Source: RGIG1681 sp045648025 (GTDB lineage Bacteria > Bacillota > Clostridia > Christensenellales > UBA1242). Taken from it: a stretch of 24,707 nucleotides of DNA. The stretch lies in assembly GCA_045648025.1 (NCBI GenBank), contig JAZRNH010000009.1:1-24707 (forward strand), in the 5' to 3' direction. The position numbers and the translations under genes are program-made. Shown here one piece after another: positions 15,160 through 22,571 of the stretch. Each line of letters opens with the position of its first letter. The first letter of the stretch is position 1. The notes under the pieces were generated by a model. That model made no database searches. It was given only the letters and a program-made list of their open reading frames with translations, and was not told where the DNA came from.

Positions 15160-15191
15160 TTGACAATAGATGATATTTGGTTTACTATAAT
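15160..15191 (+). promoter_or_regulatory. Promoter of recD2, predicted leaderless start
   Basis: TTGACA (15160-15165) is followed after 17 bases by TACTAT (15183-15188), overlapping a perfect TATAAT at 15186-15191. Using the 17-base register, transcription should begin close to the A of the ATG at 15195, and no ribosome site is present before it. Confidence 0.65.
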
Positions 15192-15194
15192 TGT

Positions 15195-17417
15195 ATGAAA
15201 CTTAAAGGAATCATTGAAAGAATATTATATCGAAACAGTGAAAACGGCTATACTATTGTAGAGCTTTTTTCTGCTGGACAAATGATTACCGCAACAGGCA
15301 AGTTTCCAATTGTTGGAAAGGGTGAAACCCTTGAACTTGAAGGTGAGTTTAAAATCAACAAAAGATATGGTGAGCAGTTTGAAGCTGATTATGTTAAGGT
15401 TGAAAAACCAACCGATACAACTGCCATTGAAAGATATTTGTCTTGTGGGCTTATTTCTGGTGTTGGTGAAGTCACTGCTCACAACATCGTTAAAAAGTTT
15501 GGCGAAGAAACTTTGAATATTATTGAAAACAGTCCTAGCATCTTGGCAGAAGTTAGGGGCATTAGCATAAAAAAAGCTAATGAAATCCACAACACTTACA
15601 AAGATATCAAAAAGATGCAAGAAGCTGTTATGTTTTTGCAAAAATATGACATTTCAATTAATATGGCGGTGAAGATTTTTAATAAATATAAATACCGCAC
15701 AGAAGATATTATTTCTGAAAACCCTTATAAACTTATTGAAGATATTGACGGCATTGGATTCAAAACCGCTGACAAGATTGCCATTAAAATTGGTGTCAAG
15801 TTTGACAGCGACATAAGAATAAAAGCAGGTGTTTTGTTTGCACTTTCTGAGATTGCTGAAAAGCACGGTTCAACTGTGGCTTATGAAGATGAACTTAAAA
15901 AACTTGCAATTGAAGTTCTTGAACTTGATGACGGATATATTGAAAATGTTGAAGCGGCGATTCTTGACCTTGAAATTGTGGGCAGTATAAAAAAAGTTGA
16001 GCATAATGAAAAGTCTGCCGTTGCGATTTCAAAATATTATTCAATGGAAGATTATATTGCGAAAAAACTTCTTAACTTGTCTGCTGGTGAAGTTGTTCAA
16101 AAGTATGGCAGCGAAGATGAAATTTTGCAGTATGAACTTATGAACAAAATCACACTTCACGAAATGCAAAAGAAAGCAATTTTGGCAGGAACAAGTGAGT
16201 CTGTTGCAGTTATTACCGGTGGGCCAGGAACTGGAAAAACAACTATTGTTAAAGGCATTTTAAAAATCTTTAAGTCGGCAAAAAAGAAATGTATGCTTAT
16301 GGCTCCAACAGGAAGGGCTGCAAAGCGACTTGAAGAGCAGACTGGTGAACCAGCATCAACCATTCACAGAGCATTAGAAGCCAACTTTGGTGGTGGCGGA
16401 AGGGGATTTGTGCGAAACGAAAATAATCCGCTTGATGCAGAAGTTATCATTATTGATGAAGTTTCAATGCTTGATGTGTTTTTAATGAGTTCACTTTTAA
16501 AAGCAGTTAACTATGGCACAAGGCTTATTTTGGTTGGTGACAAAGACCAGCTTCCTAGTGTTGGTGCAGGAAATGTTCTTGCGGATATCATTGCAAGTGA
16601 CTGCTTTAAAGTTGTTGAGCTTACTCAAATTTTTAGGCAAGATGAAAACAGTATGATTGCTCACAATGCACACAAAATTAACCACTCTGAAATGCCAGAC
16701 CTTTCGGTTAAGTCAAGTGACTTTTTCTATTCGCCAACAAGTGACCCAGATGCGGTGGCAAATGAAATTGTTTCGCTTATGGCAGAGCGAATGCCAAAAT
16801 ATTTTAAAGATATTTCAAGTGACGATATTCAGGTTATAACAGCTATGAAGGCGGGAACTGCCGGTGTTGATAATCTTAATATTTTAATTCAAGAAAAACT
16901 TAATCCACCAGCCATTAACAAAAAACAAATAGAACTTCACAAAAGAGTGTTTAGAGTGGGTGACAGGGTTATGCAAACGGTTAACAACTATGACCAAGAG
17001 TGGGAAAAGTATAACCAGTTTGGATATCCAACATACGGCTCAGGTGTGTTTAATGGTGATATGGGTTATATTGAAGATATTAACACCGAAGTTAATGAAG
17101 TTTATGTTTTGTTTGATGACGGCAGAAGAGTTTGCTACTCTTATGCAGAACTTGAAGAAATTGTTTTGAGTTATGCAATAACCATTCACAAAAGTCAAGG
17201 AAGTGAGTTTCCAGTGGTTATTATTCCGATTATGGGTGGAAGTCCACTTTTGATGAATAAGAACCTGCTTTACACCGCCGTTACAAGGGCAAAAAGAGTG
17301 GTTGTTTTGATTGGAAAGCAGTCTAATGTGTTTTATATGATAAACAATAAATCTGCGGCAGTTAGAAATACTTTGCTTCAAAAAATGCTTATTCAATTTG
17401 AAAATATTATGAATTAA
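15195..17417 (+). CDS. recD2: RecD2-type ATP-dependent DNA helicase
   Basis: A 740-residue SF1B helicase of the RecD2/YrrC family, 5'-3' DNA helicases that work without RecBC and help repair and fork stability in Firmicutes. The N-terminus (MKLKGIIERILYR, then NGYTIVEL) is a typical OB-like domain. Two helix-hairpin-helix segments lie near 85-95 and 184-194 (IDGIGFKTADKIA). The motor has Walker A GGPGTGKT (342-349), Walker B IIIDEVSM (418-425), GDKDQLPSVG (449-458), and motif VI YTAVTRAKRVVVL near the end, preceded by AITIHKSQGSEFPVVI. The ATG at 15195 is chosen because the family begins here; an upstream TTG at 15177 would lie inside the promoter. It ends at a terminator shared with the convergent gene. 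Confidence 0.95.
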   Translation: MKLKGIIERILYRNSENGYTIVELFSAGQMITATGKFPIVGKGETLELEGEFKINKRYGEQFEADYVKVEKPTDTTAIERYLSCGLISGVGEVTAHNIVKKFGEETLNIIENSPSILAEVRGISIKKANEIHNTYKDIKKMQEAVMFLQKYDISINMAVKIFNKYKYRTEDIISENPYKLIEDIDGIGFKTADKIAIKIGVKFDSDIRIKAGVLFALSEIAEKHGSTVAYEDELKKLAIEVLELDDGYIENVEAAILDLEIVGSIKKVEHNEKSAVAISKYYSMEDYIAKKLLNLSAGEVVQKYGSEDEILQYELMNKITLHEMQKKAILAGTSESVAVITGGPGTGKTTIVKGILKIFKSAKKKCMLMAPTGRAAKRLEEQTGEPASTIHRALEANFGGGGRGFVRNENNPLDAEVIIIDEVSMLDVFLMSSLLKAVNYGTRLILVGDKDQLPSVGAGNVLADIIASDCFKVVELTQIFRQDENSMIAHNAHKINHSEMPDLSVKSSDFFYSPTSDPDAVANEIVSLMAERMPKYFKDISSDDIQVITAMKAGTAGVDNLNILIQEKLNPPAINKKQIELHKRVFRVGDRVMQTVNNYDQEWEKYNQFGYPTYGSGVFNGDMGYIEDINTEVNEVYVLFDDGRRVCYSYAELEEIVLSYAITIHKSQGSEFPVVIIPIMGGSPLLMNKNLLYTAVTRAKRVVVLIGKQSNVFYMINNKSAAVRNTLLQKMLIQFENIMN

Positions 17418-17445
17418 AAAAGACACCATTAATTTGGTGTCTTTT
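17418..17445. terminator. Bidirectional terminator
   Basis: AAAAGACACCA (17418-17428) pairs perfectly with TGGTGTCTTTT (17435-17445). The stop codon of the convergent minus-strand gene is in the six-base loop, and recD2 stops one base before the stem. Confidence 0.85.
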
Positions 17446-18922
17446 GATTTTCTAAAAGTGCAATTGGTGAAAATCTGTATAAAATTTGTTCACAGAATTG
17501 TTCTTTTTCTGCCTGTGATTCAAACTCAAACATAAAAGGAAAAACTGTTTCAAAAAGATGCATAAGTGTATTTTTTGATATTGGTTTTGTTTTGCCTCTT
17601 TGTTTTAAATATTCAAATTTATATCTGTCATATTGACTAAGTTTTCCAAATTGACTAACTCTGTGATTTTCATAGTTGCTTTGAAGTTCATCAAGTGGAT
17701 AATCTGCTATCTTTTTTGAAAGAATTTGCATAATTTGTTCTTTTGAAAAATAGTCACAAAGTGTTCCAAAATAATTCATTAAATAATAAATGAATTCGCC
17801 TTTGTCTTCTGGTTTTCTTTCGATGCTTTCTTGAATAAAGTATGCAATAATTGAGTCAAATGTAGCTTCAAAATCATTAAAAACAGCAGGTTCGATGATT
17901 TTTCTTTCTGGAAGTTTTTCAACAATTTCAAGAAGTCTTTTTATTGTTTGGTGTTTGATGAGTGCAAAGTCAACTTCGTGTGATTCAGGGTTGAACACAG
18001 TTTCGTTTATATGGGTTGTTTTTGGAAACTCTGGAAAGAGTGCATCGATTCCAAGAATTGGGCTTTCAAAGGAAGGTCTTTTTTCAAGATATTCATCGCT
18101 TTTTGTTGTCATTCTGTCAAGAACAATATTTGGAAATCTTTCAATATATTCGTTGTGTGGAATCAAGAAGTGAGTGAAATTGAAGTTGAAGTCGATGTCA
18201 TTAATTCGATCTGCATATTCTTGTTTTATGGAATCCCATGTTGGGTCTGAATTGAAAAAGCCGTGAACATCATATTTGTCATCTTCAAGCCTAACAATAC
18301 AGTTTGCATGGTTAATCCACTTTGAAGTGTTTTCTTCTGGTCTAAGTTTCCAAACAGCAGAAGTTCTGCAAACACAAGGGATTCCAATTCTTGAACAAAG
18401 GTTTGAAAGGGTGTTTGCAAATCCAGCACAACAAATGTAGTCATTGTTTAAAACACTAATAATGTTTCTTGAAAGTGATGCTGTTTGACCTTCATTTTCA
18501 AGGTTGTAATATCTTTTTGAAACCAAACTATATGCAACCATATATTTTTCAAGTGGTGAAAGTGGTTTTCCATCAATTTTTGCTTCATTGATAAACTTTT
18601 CCCATTCGTTGAGTTTGCGACTGGCATCAATTGCCTGTTCAATTGAAAACTCTTCGTCAAAAGAAATATCTTTGTCGTATTTTTGTCTTGCAATGTTTAC
18701 AGTTTCTGCAAGTTTTTCAAGTTCATCATGGGTGTAAAGCACATCGGTTGAATAGTTTAAATGGTCATAACTTGTGATAATTGAAATGTTTGACTTTGGA
18801 AATTTTTGAAGAAGAATTTCCACAAAATTGCTGTCAAGAGAAATGGCTTTGTCGATATAAATGGTGTCGCCATCAACTGCGGTTTCAATTATGTTTAAAG
18901 GTGTGTCTTTTGTTATAAGCAT
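17429..18922 (-). CDS. Transglutaminase-like (papain-fold) protein with intact Cys-His-Asp triad
   Basis: A 497-residue cytoplasmic protein. Its central part matches the bacterial transglutaminase-like superfamily: YICCAGFANTLSNLCSRIGIPC holds the likely nucleophile C165. WINHANCIV holds H205, and GFFNSDPTWDS holds D226. These are the catalytic residues of the family, which includes proteases and peptide cross-linking or deamidating enzymes, so the enzyme is probably active, but the substrate is unknown. Residues 1-150 and 240-497 are of no recognised family; the C-terminal half is helical. No signal peptide is visible, so an external role is unlikely unless secretion is non-classical. The ATG at 18920-18922 is chosen because AGGAG lies seven bases before it; a reading from 18940 would start upstream of that site. 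Confidence 0.82.
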   Translation of the reverse strand: MLITKDTPLNIIETAVDGDTIYIDKAISLDSNFVEILLQKFPKSNISIITSYDHLNYSTDVLYTHDELEKLAETVNIARQKYDKDISFDEEFSIEQAIDASRKLNEWEKFINEAKIDGKPLSPLEKYMVAYSLVSKRYYNLENEGQTASLSRNIISVLNNDYICCAGFANTLSNLCSRIGIPCVCRTSAVWKLRPEENTSKWINHANCIVRLEDDKYDVHGFFNSDPTWDSIKQEYADRINDIDFNFNFTHFLIPHNEYIERFPNIVLDRMTTKSDEYLEKRPSFESPILGIDALFPEFPKTTHINETVFNPESHEVDFALIKHQTIKRLLEIVEKLPERKIIEPAVFNDFEATFDSIIAYFIQESIERKPEDKGEFIYYLMNYFGTLCDYFSKEQIMQILSKKIADYPLDELQSNYENHRVSQFGKLSQYDRYKFEYLKQRGKTKPISKNTLMHLFETVFPFMFEFESQAEKEQFCEQILYRFSPIALLENQKTPN

Positions 18923-18940
18923 AATAATTCTCCTAATCAA

Positions 18941-18969
18941 AATATAGCATAGTTTTATATATTTTTCAA
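18941..18969 (-). promoter_or_regulatory. Promoter of the transglutaminase-like gene
   Basis: On the minus strand TTGAAA (18964-18969) and TATATT (18941-18946) are 17 bases apart, and the AGGAG site and ATG follow at a normal distance. Confidence 0.65.
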
Positions 18970-18989
18970 TAAATTCAATTGATTTTGCG

Positions 18990-19020
18990 GTATGTTTGAA
19001 TTTTGTTTTGAATATACTTT
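18990..19020 (+). promoter_or_regulatory. Weak candidate sporulation-type (SigE-like) promoter before yabP
   Basis: GTATGTT (18990-18996) and TATACTTT (19013-19020) resemble the SigE boxes GHATATT and CATACAHT at six positions each. Against this, the implied start would fall within the AAGGGG ribosome site, so the call is tentative. Confidence 0.25.
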
Positions 19021-19035
19021 TTAAGGGGTAATATT

Positions 19036-19314
19036 ATGGAAATTAGTTCAAAAAATTTGCTAAAAAATCATACGGTTAACATTAGTGGCAGAGATAAGAT
19101 TGAAATTTGCGGAGTGGGTGAAGTTGTTTCAAGCACCGAAAAAGAAATTATTGCAAAACTTCAAGATAGCTATATTGTGGTTTCTGGAAGTGGCCTTTCA
19201 ATTTTGAAACTATCGCCAGAAGAAATGATTTTGATTGCAGCTGGAAACATTTCTGGTTTGAAGTATGAAAACAAAGTTACAAAAAAATCGCTTCTTAAAA
19301 AGGTTTTTAAATAG
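19036..19314 (+). CDS. yabP: YabP/YqfC-family sporulation protein
   Basis: A 92-residue protein with the YabP pattern: an N-terminal KNHTVNISGRDKIEICGVGEV, an alternating strand pattern, and LSILKLSPEEMILIAAGNISGLKY near the end. In Bacillus subtilis YabP is made in the mother cell under SigE and is needed for spore cortex and coat formation, together with YabQ. The order yabP-yabQ-divIC here is the same as in Bacillus, which supports the call more than the short sequence alone. It has an AAGGGG site seven bases before the ATG. Its TAG overlaps the GTG start of the next gene by one base. Confidence 0.88.
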   Translation: MEISSKNLLKNHTVNISGRDKIEICGVGEVVSSTEKEIIAKLQDSYIVVSGSGLSILKLSPEEMILIAAGNISGLKYENKVTKKSLLKKVFK

Positions 19315-19649
19315 TGTTTTTTAAAAGTTATTTAATTTCTGTTGCAACAAGATTTTTGTGGGTGGGGCTGATTTTAGGCTTGTTTTTTATGGTTTGCAAA
19401 CTGGTTAAAATTGCTGCAAACAAAAATATTTATGTTTCAAATTTAACAGATTTTTGTTATTGGCTTTTGTTTGGCGGAGTGTTTATTTTGTTTTGCAACC
19501 TTTATTACAACTATACTTTTTGCTGGTTTGGGCTTCTTTTGATGCTTTTTGGTTTGTTTTTGGTTAAAATTTGCGGTGATTTTTTCTTTACAAGTTTTGC
19601 AAAAGTGTTATATAATGTGCTTACGAAAAAGAAAAAAGGAATTAACTGA
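19314..19649 (+). CDS. yabQ: YabQ-like spore cortex membrane protein
   Basis: A 111-residue protein made mostly of hydrophobic segments (about 10-31, 45-63 and 67-88, with a further amphipathic stretch) and a lysine-rich C-terminus. Sequence similarity of YabQ proteins is low, so the assignment rests on length, membrane character and position between yabP and divIC. In Bacillus it is a mother-cell membrane protein required for cortex synthesis. Translation begins at GTG (19314-19316), inside the yabP stop, with no separate ribosome site, so it is probably coupled. Its TGA overlaps the following ATG by one base. Confidence 0.8.
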   Translation: MFFKSYLISVATRFLWVGLILGLFFMVCKLVKIAANKNIYVSNLTDFCYWLLFGGVFILFCNLYYNYTFCWFGLLLMLFGLFLVKICGDFFFTSFAKVLYNVLTKKKKGIN

Positions 19650-19936
19650 TGAGTAATAATTATAGACAAACAAAAAAGGTTGAAGCAATTATTGCTGGTT
19701 GTATGTTGTTTTTTGTGGCAGTTGTTGTTTTGGCTGTTGGCTCTTTTATTTCGCTTGGAAAGGCAAGAAGAAAAGCAGCAAAATATGATGAAATGATTGC
19801 CAGTTTAACTGCAGAAAAAGCATCTATTGAAGACAATATCGATTATGTTAATTCTCCTGAATATTTAGAGTCACAAGCAAGAGAACATCTTGGAATGATC
19901 AAAAAAGGCGAAAATCTTTATATTTTTGAAGATTAA
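19649..19936 (+). CDS. divIC: Septum formation initiator DivIC/FtsB-family
   Basis: A 95-residue bitopic membrane protein of the divisome. Residues 1-11 are cytoplasmic and basic, about 12-34 form one membrane helix, and 36-65 a short coiled coil (KARRKAAKYDEMIASL). The family signature at the end, SPEYLESQAREHLGMIKKGE, is very clear. In known bacteria the protein forms a complex with FtsL and DivIB/FtsQ to activate septal wall synthesis. Its stop is at 19934-19936, and it precedes the tRNA-fMet. Confidence 0.93.
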   Translation: MSNNYRQTKKVEAIIAGCMLFFVAVVVLAVGSFISLGKARRKAAKYDEMIASLTAEKASIEDNIDYVNSPEYLESQAREHLGMIKKGENLYIFED

Positions 19937-20037
19937 AGTTTTAACATTGTTTGCTTTTGCAAATAACAAAAACTGCTAAAAATTTTTAAAAAATATCAAA
20001 TTAATATTAAAAAATTTCAAAAAAATGTGTCAGGGTA

Positions 20038-20069
20038 TTGACATATTTTTTTTATTAGTGTAATATAAT
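20038..20069 (+). promoter_or_regulatory. Promoter of the initiator tRNA gene
   Basis: A perfect TTGACA (20038-20043) is followed after 17 bases by TAATAT (20061-20066) and three bases later by a perfect TATAAT (20064-20069). The distance to the mature tRNA 5' end is about 30 bases. Confidence 0.75.
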
Positions 20070-20097
20070 TATGTTGTAAAAACAATATAACCTATAT

Positions 20098-20173
20098 CGC
20101 GGGGTAGAGCAGTTGGCAGCTCGTTGGGCTCATAACCCAAAGGTCGGAGGTTCGAGTCCTCCCCCCGCAACCA
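20098..20173 (+). tRNA. Initiator tRNA-fMet (CAT anticodon)
   Basis: A 76-base cloverleaf with an encoded CCA end. The anticodon loop reads CTCATAA. Initiator features are all visible: a C1-A72 mismatch at the top of the acceptor stem (CGCGGGG against CCCCGCA), three consecutive G-C pairs in the anticodon stem (GGG/CCC), and an A-U pair at 11-24 in the D stem (GAGC/GCTC). It lies downstream of divIC, in agreement with the Bacillus order in which trnSL-Met follows the divIC region, and is transcribed from its own promoter. Confidence 0.97.
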
Positions 20174-20177
20174 ATCG

Positions 20178-20212
20178 TAAACCCTGAATTTATCAGGGTT
20201 TATATTTATTTT
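20178..20212 (+). terminator. Terminator after tRNA-fMet
   Basis: TAAACCCTGA (20178-20187) and TCAGGGTTTA (20193-20202) form a perfect ten-base stem with loop ATTTA, followed by a T-rich stretch. Only four bases separate it from the CCA end. Confidence 0.85.
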
Positions 20213-20254
20213 TGGCAAAAAAATAACGTGGCGAAAACCCCGTTTTTTTATGAC

Positions 20255-20278
20255 TTCTACGAATTTTCTACGAATTTT
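20255..20278 (+). repeat. Tandem repeat TTCTACGAATTTT (two copies, period 11)
   Basis: TTCTACGAATTTT occurs at 20255-20267 and again at 20266-20278, with a period of 11 bases. It has the size and spacing of tyrosine-recombinase arm-binding repeats, but no recombinase gene is nearby in the window. Confidence 0.75.
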
Positions 20279-20353
20279 TCTAAAACTTTATTGAAAATCC
20301 CATTATTATTGTATTTTGTTATATAGTGTTCTATATTGTTTTTTGTCGTTATT

Positions 20354-20383
20354 TTATTAAATAAATATTGATTTATTTAATAA
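20354..20383. repeat. Perfect 13-bp inverted repeat with 4-bp spacer
   Basis: TTATTAAATAAAT (20354-20366) and ATTTATTTAATAA (20371-20383) are exact reverse complements around ATTG. It lies 50 bases before the next start codon and might be an operator or a hairpin in the leader. No T-tract follows, so it is not a good terminator. Confidence 0.8.
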
Positions 20384-20432
20384 TTGCGATTAAACTAGGT
20401 TTATAGAATCGTTTTATATGGGGAAAATTTAG

Positions 20433-20927
20433 ATGAGTAATAAATGGTTGCCACTTGATAAATATAAAATATATAAGAATACGGATAAAATGAAAATTAC
20501 ACTATCTAAAGGGTTGTTAAATTTTAATAATTTTATAGAAGATACAACATTAATTATTACAAATGACTTCTTAATTATTACTGACACTGTTGATTATGTT
20601 GATAATGAAGTAGATGATATTTTACAAAAATCGGTTTCTTGGAAAATTAGATTGGGATTACGAAATTTTGATATTTTGAGAGAATCATTGAAAGATTCTT
20701 TTGATTATTGTTTAGGTGTAACAGATGTTGCACCAGCATACATTGAGTGCTATTCAAAAGATAAAAAAATTTATTCGGGAGAATTTAATGAGGGGTCTGA
20801 AGACTTTGTTAAATTTTTAGAATTATCTTTAAAATCTCCAATTCTAAGAAAAAAATTTGGACTATATAGATTTAATAAATATTATGACAAGAAAAAGACC
20901 TCATTTGGAGATAGTCTTCCATTTTAA
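20433..20927 (+). CDS. Unknown accessory protein, possible PH-like fold
   Basis: A 164-residue protein of no recognised family. The alternating strand pattern (MKITLSKGLLNF, TTLIITNDFLIITD, AYIECYSKDKKIYSG) followed by a helix (EDFVKFLELSL) recalls bacterial PH-like domains, but this is only a guess from pattern. It has no membrane segment. Leucine is mainly TTA/TTG here, whereas genes outside the block use CTT freely, and this agrees with foreign origin. The ATG is preceded by GGGGAAAAT, a weak ribosome site. It is convergent with the next gene across a shared terminator. Confidence 0.75.
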   Translation: MSNKWLPLDKYKIYKNTDKMKITLSKGLLNFNNFIEDTTLIITNDFLIITDTVDYVDNEVDDILQKSVSWKIRLGLRNFDILRESLKDSFDYCLGVTDVAPAYIECYSKDKKIYSGEFNEGSEDFVKFLELSLKSPILRKKFGLYRFNKYYDKKKTSFGDSLPF

Positions 20928-20931
20928 AAAC

Positions 20932-20960
20932 AACCCCTCAGCAAATAAAGTTGAGGGGTT
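20932..20960. terminator. Bidirectional terminator
   Basis: AACCCCTCA (20932-20940) and TGAGGGGTT (20952-20960) form a G-C-rich stem with an 11-base loop, between two convergent genes. The T-tract is better on the minus-strand side. Confidence 0.8.
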
Positions 20961-21611
20961 TTAGTATTCTTCTACTTTTATTACAATACCACTTGAGTTT
21001 TTTATTACTCTAATTCTTTTTCCAATTCCTTCGTCAATTGGTCTTATTTTTGCATCACCATCATATCTTGGATTATATCTTCGTTTTGGTGGTTTGTATT
21101 CCACAACTCTTTTTTCATTAGAATTTTGTATTACTGGATTATTATTTCTTTTAGAATAAGATTTTATAGAGTTTTTTTCATAACGTTTTTCTAAGATTCT
21201 TTTTTGAACCCTTAATACAAGTTCTTTAAGTTCTTGTTTTGAATAATAATTCTTTATAGTGGATTTACCTATTTGTGTTACAGTAATTTCATTTACAGGT
21301 TTACTTTTCGTATCTTGAACTTTTGTGTTTTGTTGTTTTCTTATTTGTTCTTGTTTTATTTTTTGATATGTAATTTTATTTTTTTCATTTAGTTTTTGTT
21401 TATATTTAATTCTTTTATCTCTTTCATTGAAAGCAGTATCACAATTTTTAAAAATATTATTGCTATAGATTGATACTGAGTCTTTTTTTTCACCATCAAA
21501 AAGTTCATAATACTTATTATGTATTATGTTAGTTATGGTATATCTTTTTATAAAATACATGTTATTTTTTTCTTCTAATAGATGTATTTCATCGCCAATT
21601 GCATATAACAT
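20961..21611 (-). CDS. Unknown basic accessory protein
   Basis: A 216-residue protein of no recognised family. The N-terminus (about 1-55) looks like a small beta domain (YAIGDEIHLLEE, YFIKRYTITNI). A long, very basic, glutamine- and lysine-rich helical stretch (about 60-155) follows, then a short proline-rich piece (EYKPPKRRYNPRYDGD) and a terminal beta-hairpin-like end (RIRVIKNSSGIVIKVEEY). This suggests nucleic acid or large-complex binding, by inference only. I chose the ATG at 21609-21611; a GTG one codon upstream is equally possible given AAGGA further upstream. It is divergent from the DarT-like gene. Confidence 0.72.
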   Translation of the reverse strand: MLYAIGDEIHLLEEKNNMYFIKRYTITNIIHNKYYELFDGEKKDSVSIYSNNIFKNCDTAFNERDKRIKYKQKLNEKNKITYQKIKQEQIRKQQNTKVQDTKSKPVNEITVTQIGKSTIKNYYSKQELKELVLRVQKRILEKRYEKNSIKSYSKRNNNPVIQNSNEKRVVEYKPPKRRYNPRYDGDAKIRPIDEGIGKRIRVIKNSSGIVIKVEEY

Positions 21612-21705
21612 CACAATTATTCCTTAGTTTTATTATATCAAAAGATTGGTAAATATCAATATGTAAATATTGAATCGAAGATAAATTATATAATGATTTG
21701 ATTTA

Positions 21706-21734
21706 TTGATTTTTAAAACGAAATTTTGTATTAT
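21706..21734 (+). promoter_or_regulatory. Promoter of the DarT/DarG-like pair
   Basis: TTGATT (21706-21711) and TATTAT (21729-21734) are 17 bases apart; the ribosome site AGAGGT and the ATG at 21756 follow. Confidence 0.65.
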
Positions 21735-21755
21735 GGTTATATAGAGGTATAGCAT

Positions 21756-22571
21756 ATGGCTATTGAACAAAAGATAAAATATGTTGGCAAATGCCCTAAA
21801 TGTGAATTAAATTATATAAAAGAAAATGAAGAAATATGTTCTGTTTGTAAAAGAAAAACTTTTTTTATAGAGAATATTTCAAGTACTGATTACTATTCAC
21901 AAGAAAGATTAAAAAAACTAAAAGAAATTGAAGACAGAAAAAGACGAAGTGAAATACAGAATAAAGAAGAACTTTTAAATATAATGAAGTCTTTTGGATT
22001 TGAAGGATTTTGTCATACAGCAAATTTAAATAACTTTATAGATATTTACAAATCTGGGTTTCTAAAATCTCGTAATTTACTTGAAGAAGAAGGATTTGTA
22101 TTTGAAGATAATTCAAATATGTCTGTAATTGAAAAAACTGGTGAATTTATAAAAAAACAAGTTAGGTTTTATTATAGACCAATTACACCTACAAACATAG
22201 GTGCTTATATCAAATTTAATCAAAAGCATCCTGTTTTAATGGTATTTGATGAATCATTATTGTATGATGAGTGTTATTTTTCAGAAGGTTGTCCAGCTGG
22301 TTATAATAAAACAATTCATAAAAATATTTCAATAGCAAAAAATTTCAATTGGGGAAAAATATTTGAAACAGGATATTTTGATACATTTGATGATGAAACA
22401 AGGAATTATAGAAATTCAGAATTTTTAGTTCCATATAAAGTTCCAATTTCAAAAATAAAAAAGATTTATTTTAAGTGCGAAAATGATATGACTTTAGCCA
22501 TCGAAAAACTTGGCAAAGATAATCGATTTGTTGTTGATGAAACAAAGTTTTATAAGGAGAATATATGGTAA
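21756..22571 (+). CDS. darT: DarT-like DNA ADP-ribosyltransferase toxin with N-terminal zinc ribbon
   Basis: A 271-residue protein. Residues 10-33 form a zinc ribbon (C13-x-x-C16 and C28-x-x-C31), then a charged helix, then a DarT-like domain from about 80. The DarT marks are GFCHTANLNNFIDIYKSGFLKSRNL (H87, R106), VRFYYRPITP (137-145), and RNSEFLVPYKVP with the probable catalytic glutamate E222. DarT enzymes attach ADP-ribose from NAD to thymidine in single-stranded DNA, blocking replication; several protect against phages. The zinc ribbon is not part of the characterised DarT proteins I know. The next gene encodes a macrodomain, the usual antitoxin, and overlaps by seven bases. Exact subgroup (DarT1 or DarT2) is not decided here, and base specificity is inference. 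Confidence 0.85.
   Translation: MAIEQKIKYVGKCPKCELNYIKENEEICSVCKRKTFFIENISSTDYYSQERLKKLKEIEDRKRRSEIQNKEELLNIMKSFGFEGFCHTANLNNFIDIYKSGFLKSRNLLEEEGFVFEDNSNMSVIEKTGEFIKKQVRFYYRPITPTNIGAYIKFNQKHPVLMVFDESLLYDECYFSEGCPAGYNKTIHKNISIAKNFNWGKIFETGYFDTFDDETRNYRNSEFLVPYKVPISKIKKIYFKCENDMTLAIEKLGKDNRFVVDETKFYKENIW

Larger units (their letters stand above)
20213..20432. other. Gene-free segment behind the tRNA, with hairpins and a short tandem repeat
   Basis: No gene is visible. The segment holds a weak hairpin (AACG..CGTT, 20225-20243, followed by T residues), an 11-base tandem repeat at 20255-20278 and a long inverted repeat at 20354-20383. I see no integrase remnant. The tandem repeat and tRNA neighbourhood resemble the edge of an integrated element. 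Confidence 0.5.

Noticed and set aside
15177..15194. Upstream TTG start for recD2
   Set aside because: It falls inside the predicted -10 region, and RecD2 proteins begin at the MKLKGIIERI equivalent.
19950..19975. Terminator after divIC (TTTGC..GCAAA hairpin)
   Set aside because: The stem has about five pairs and no T-tract follows, so it was not listed.
20255..20278. CRISPR array
   Set aside because: Only two overlapping 13-bp units, no spacers and no cas genes.
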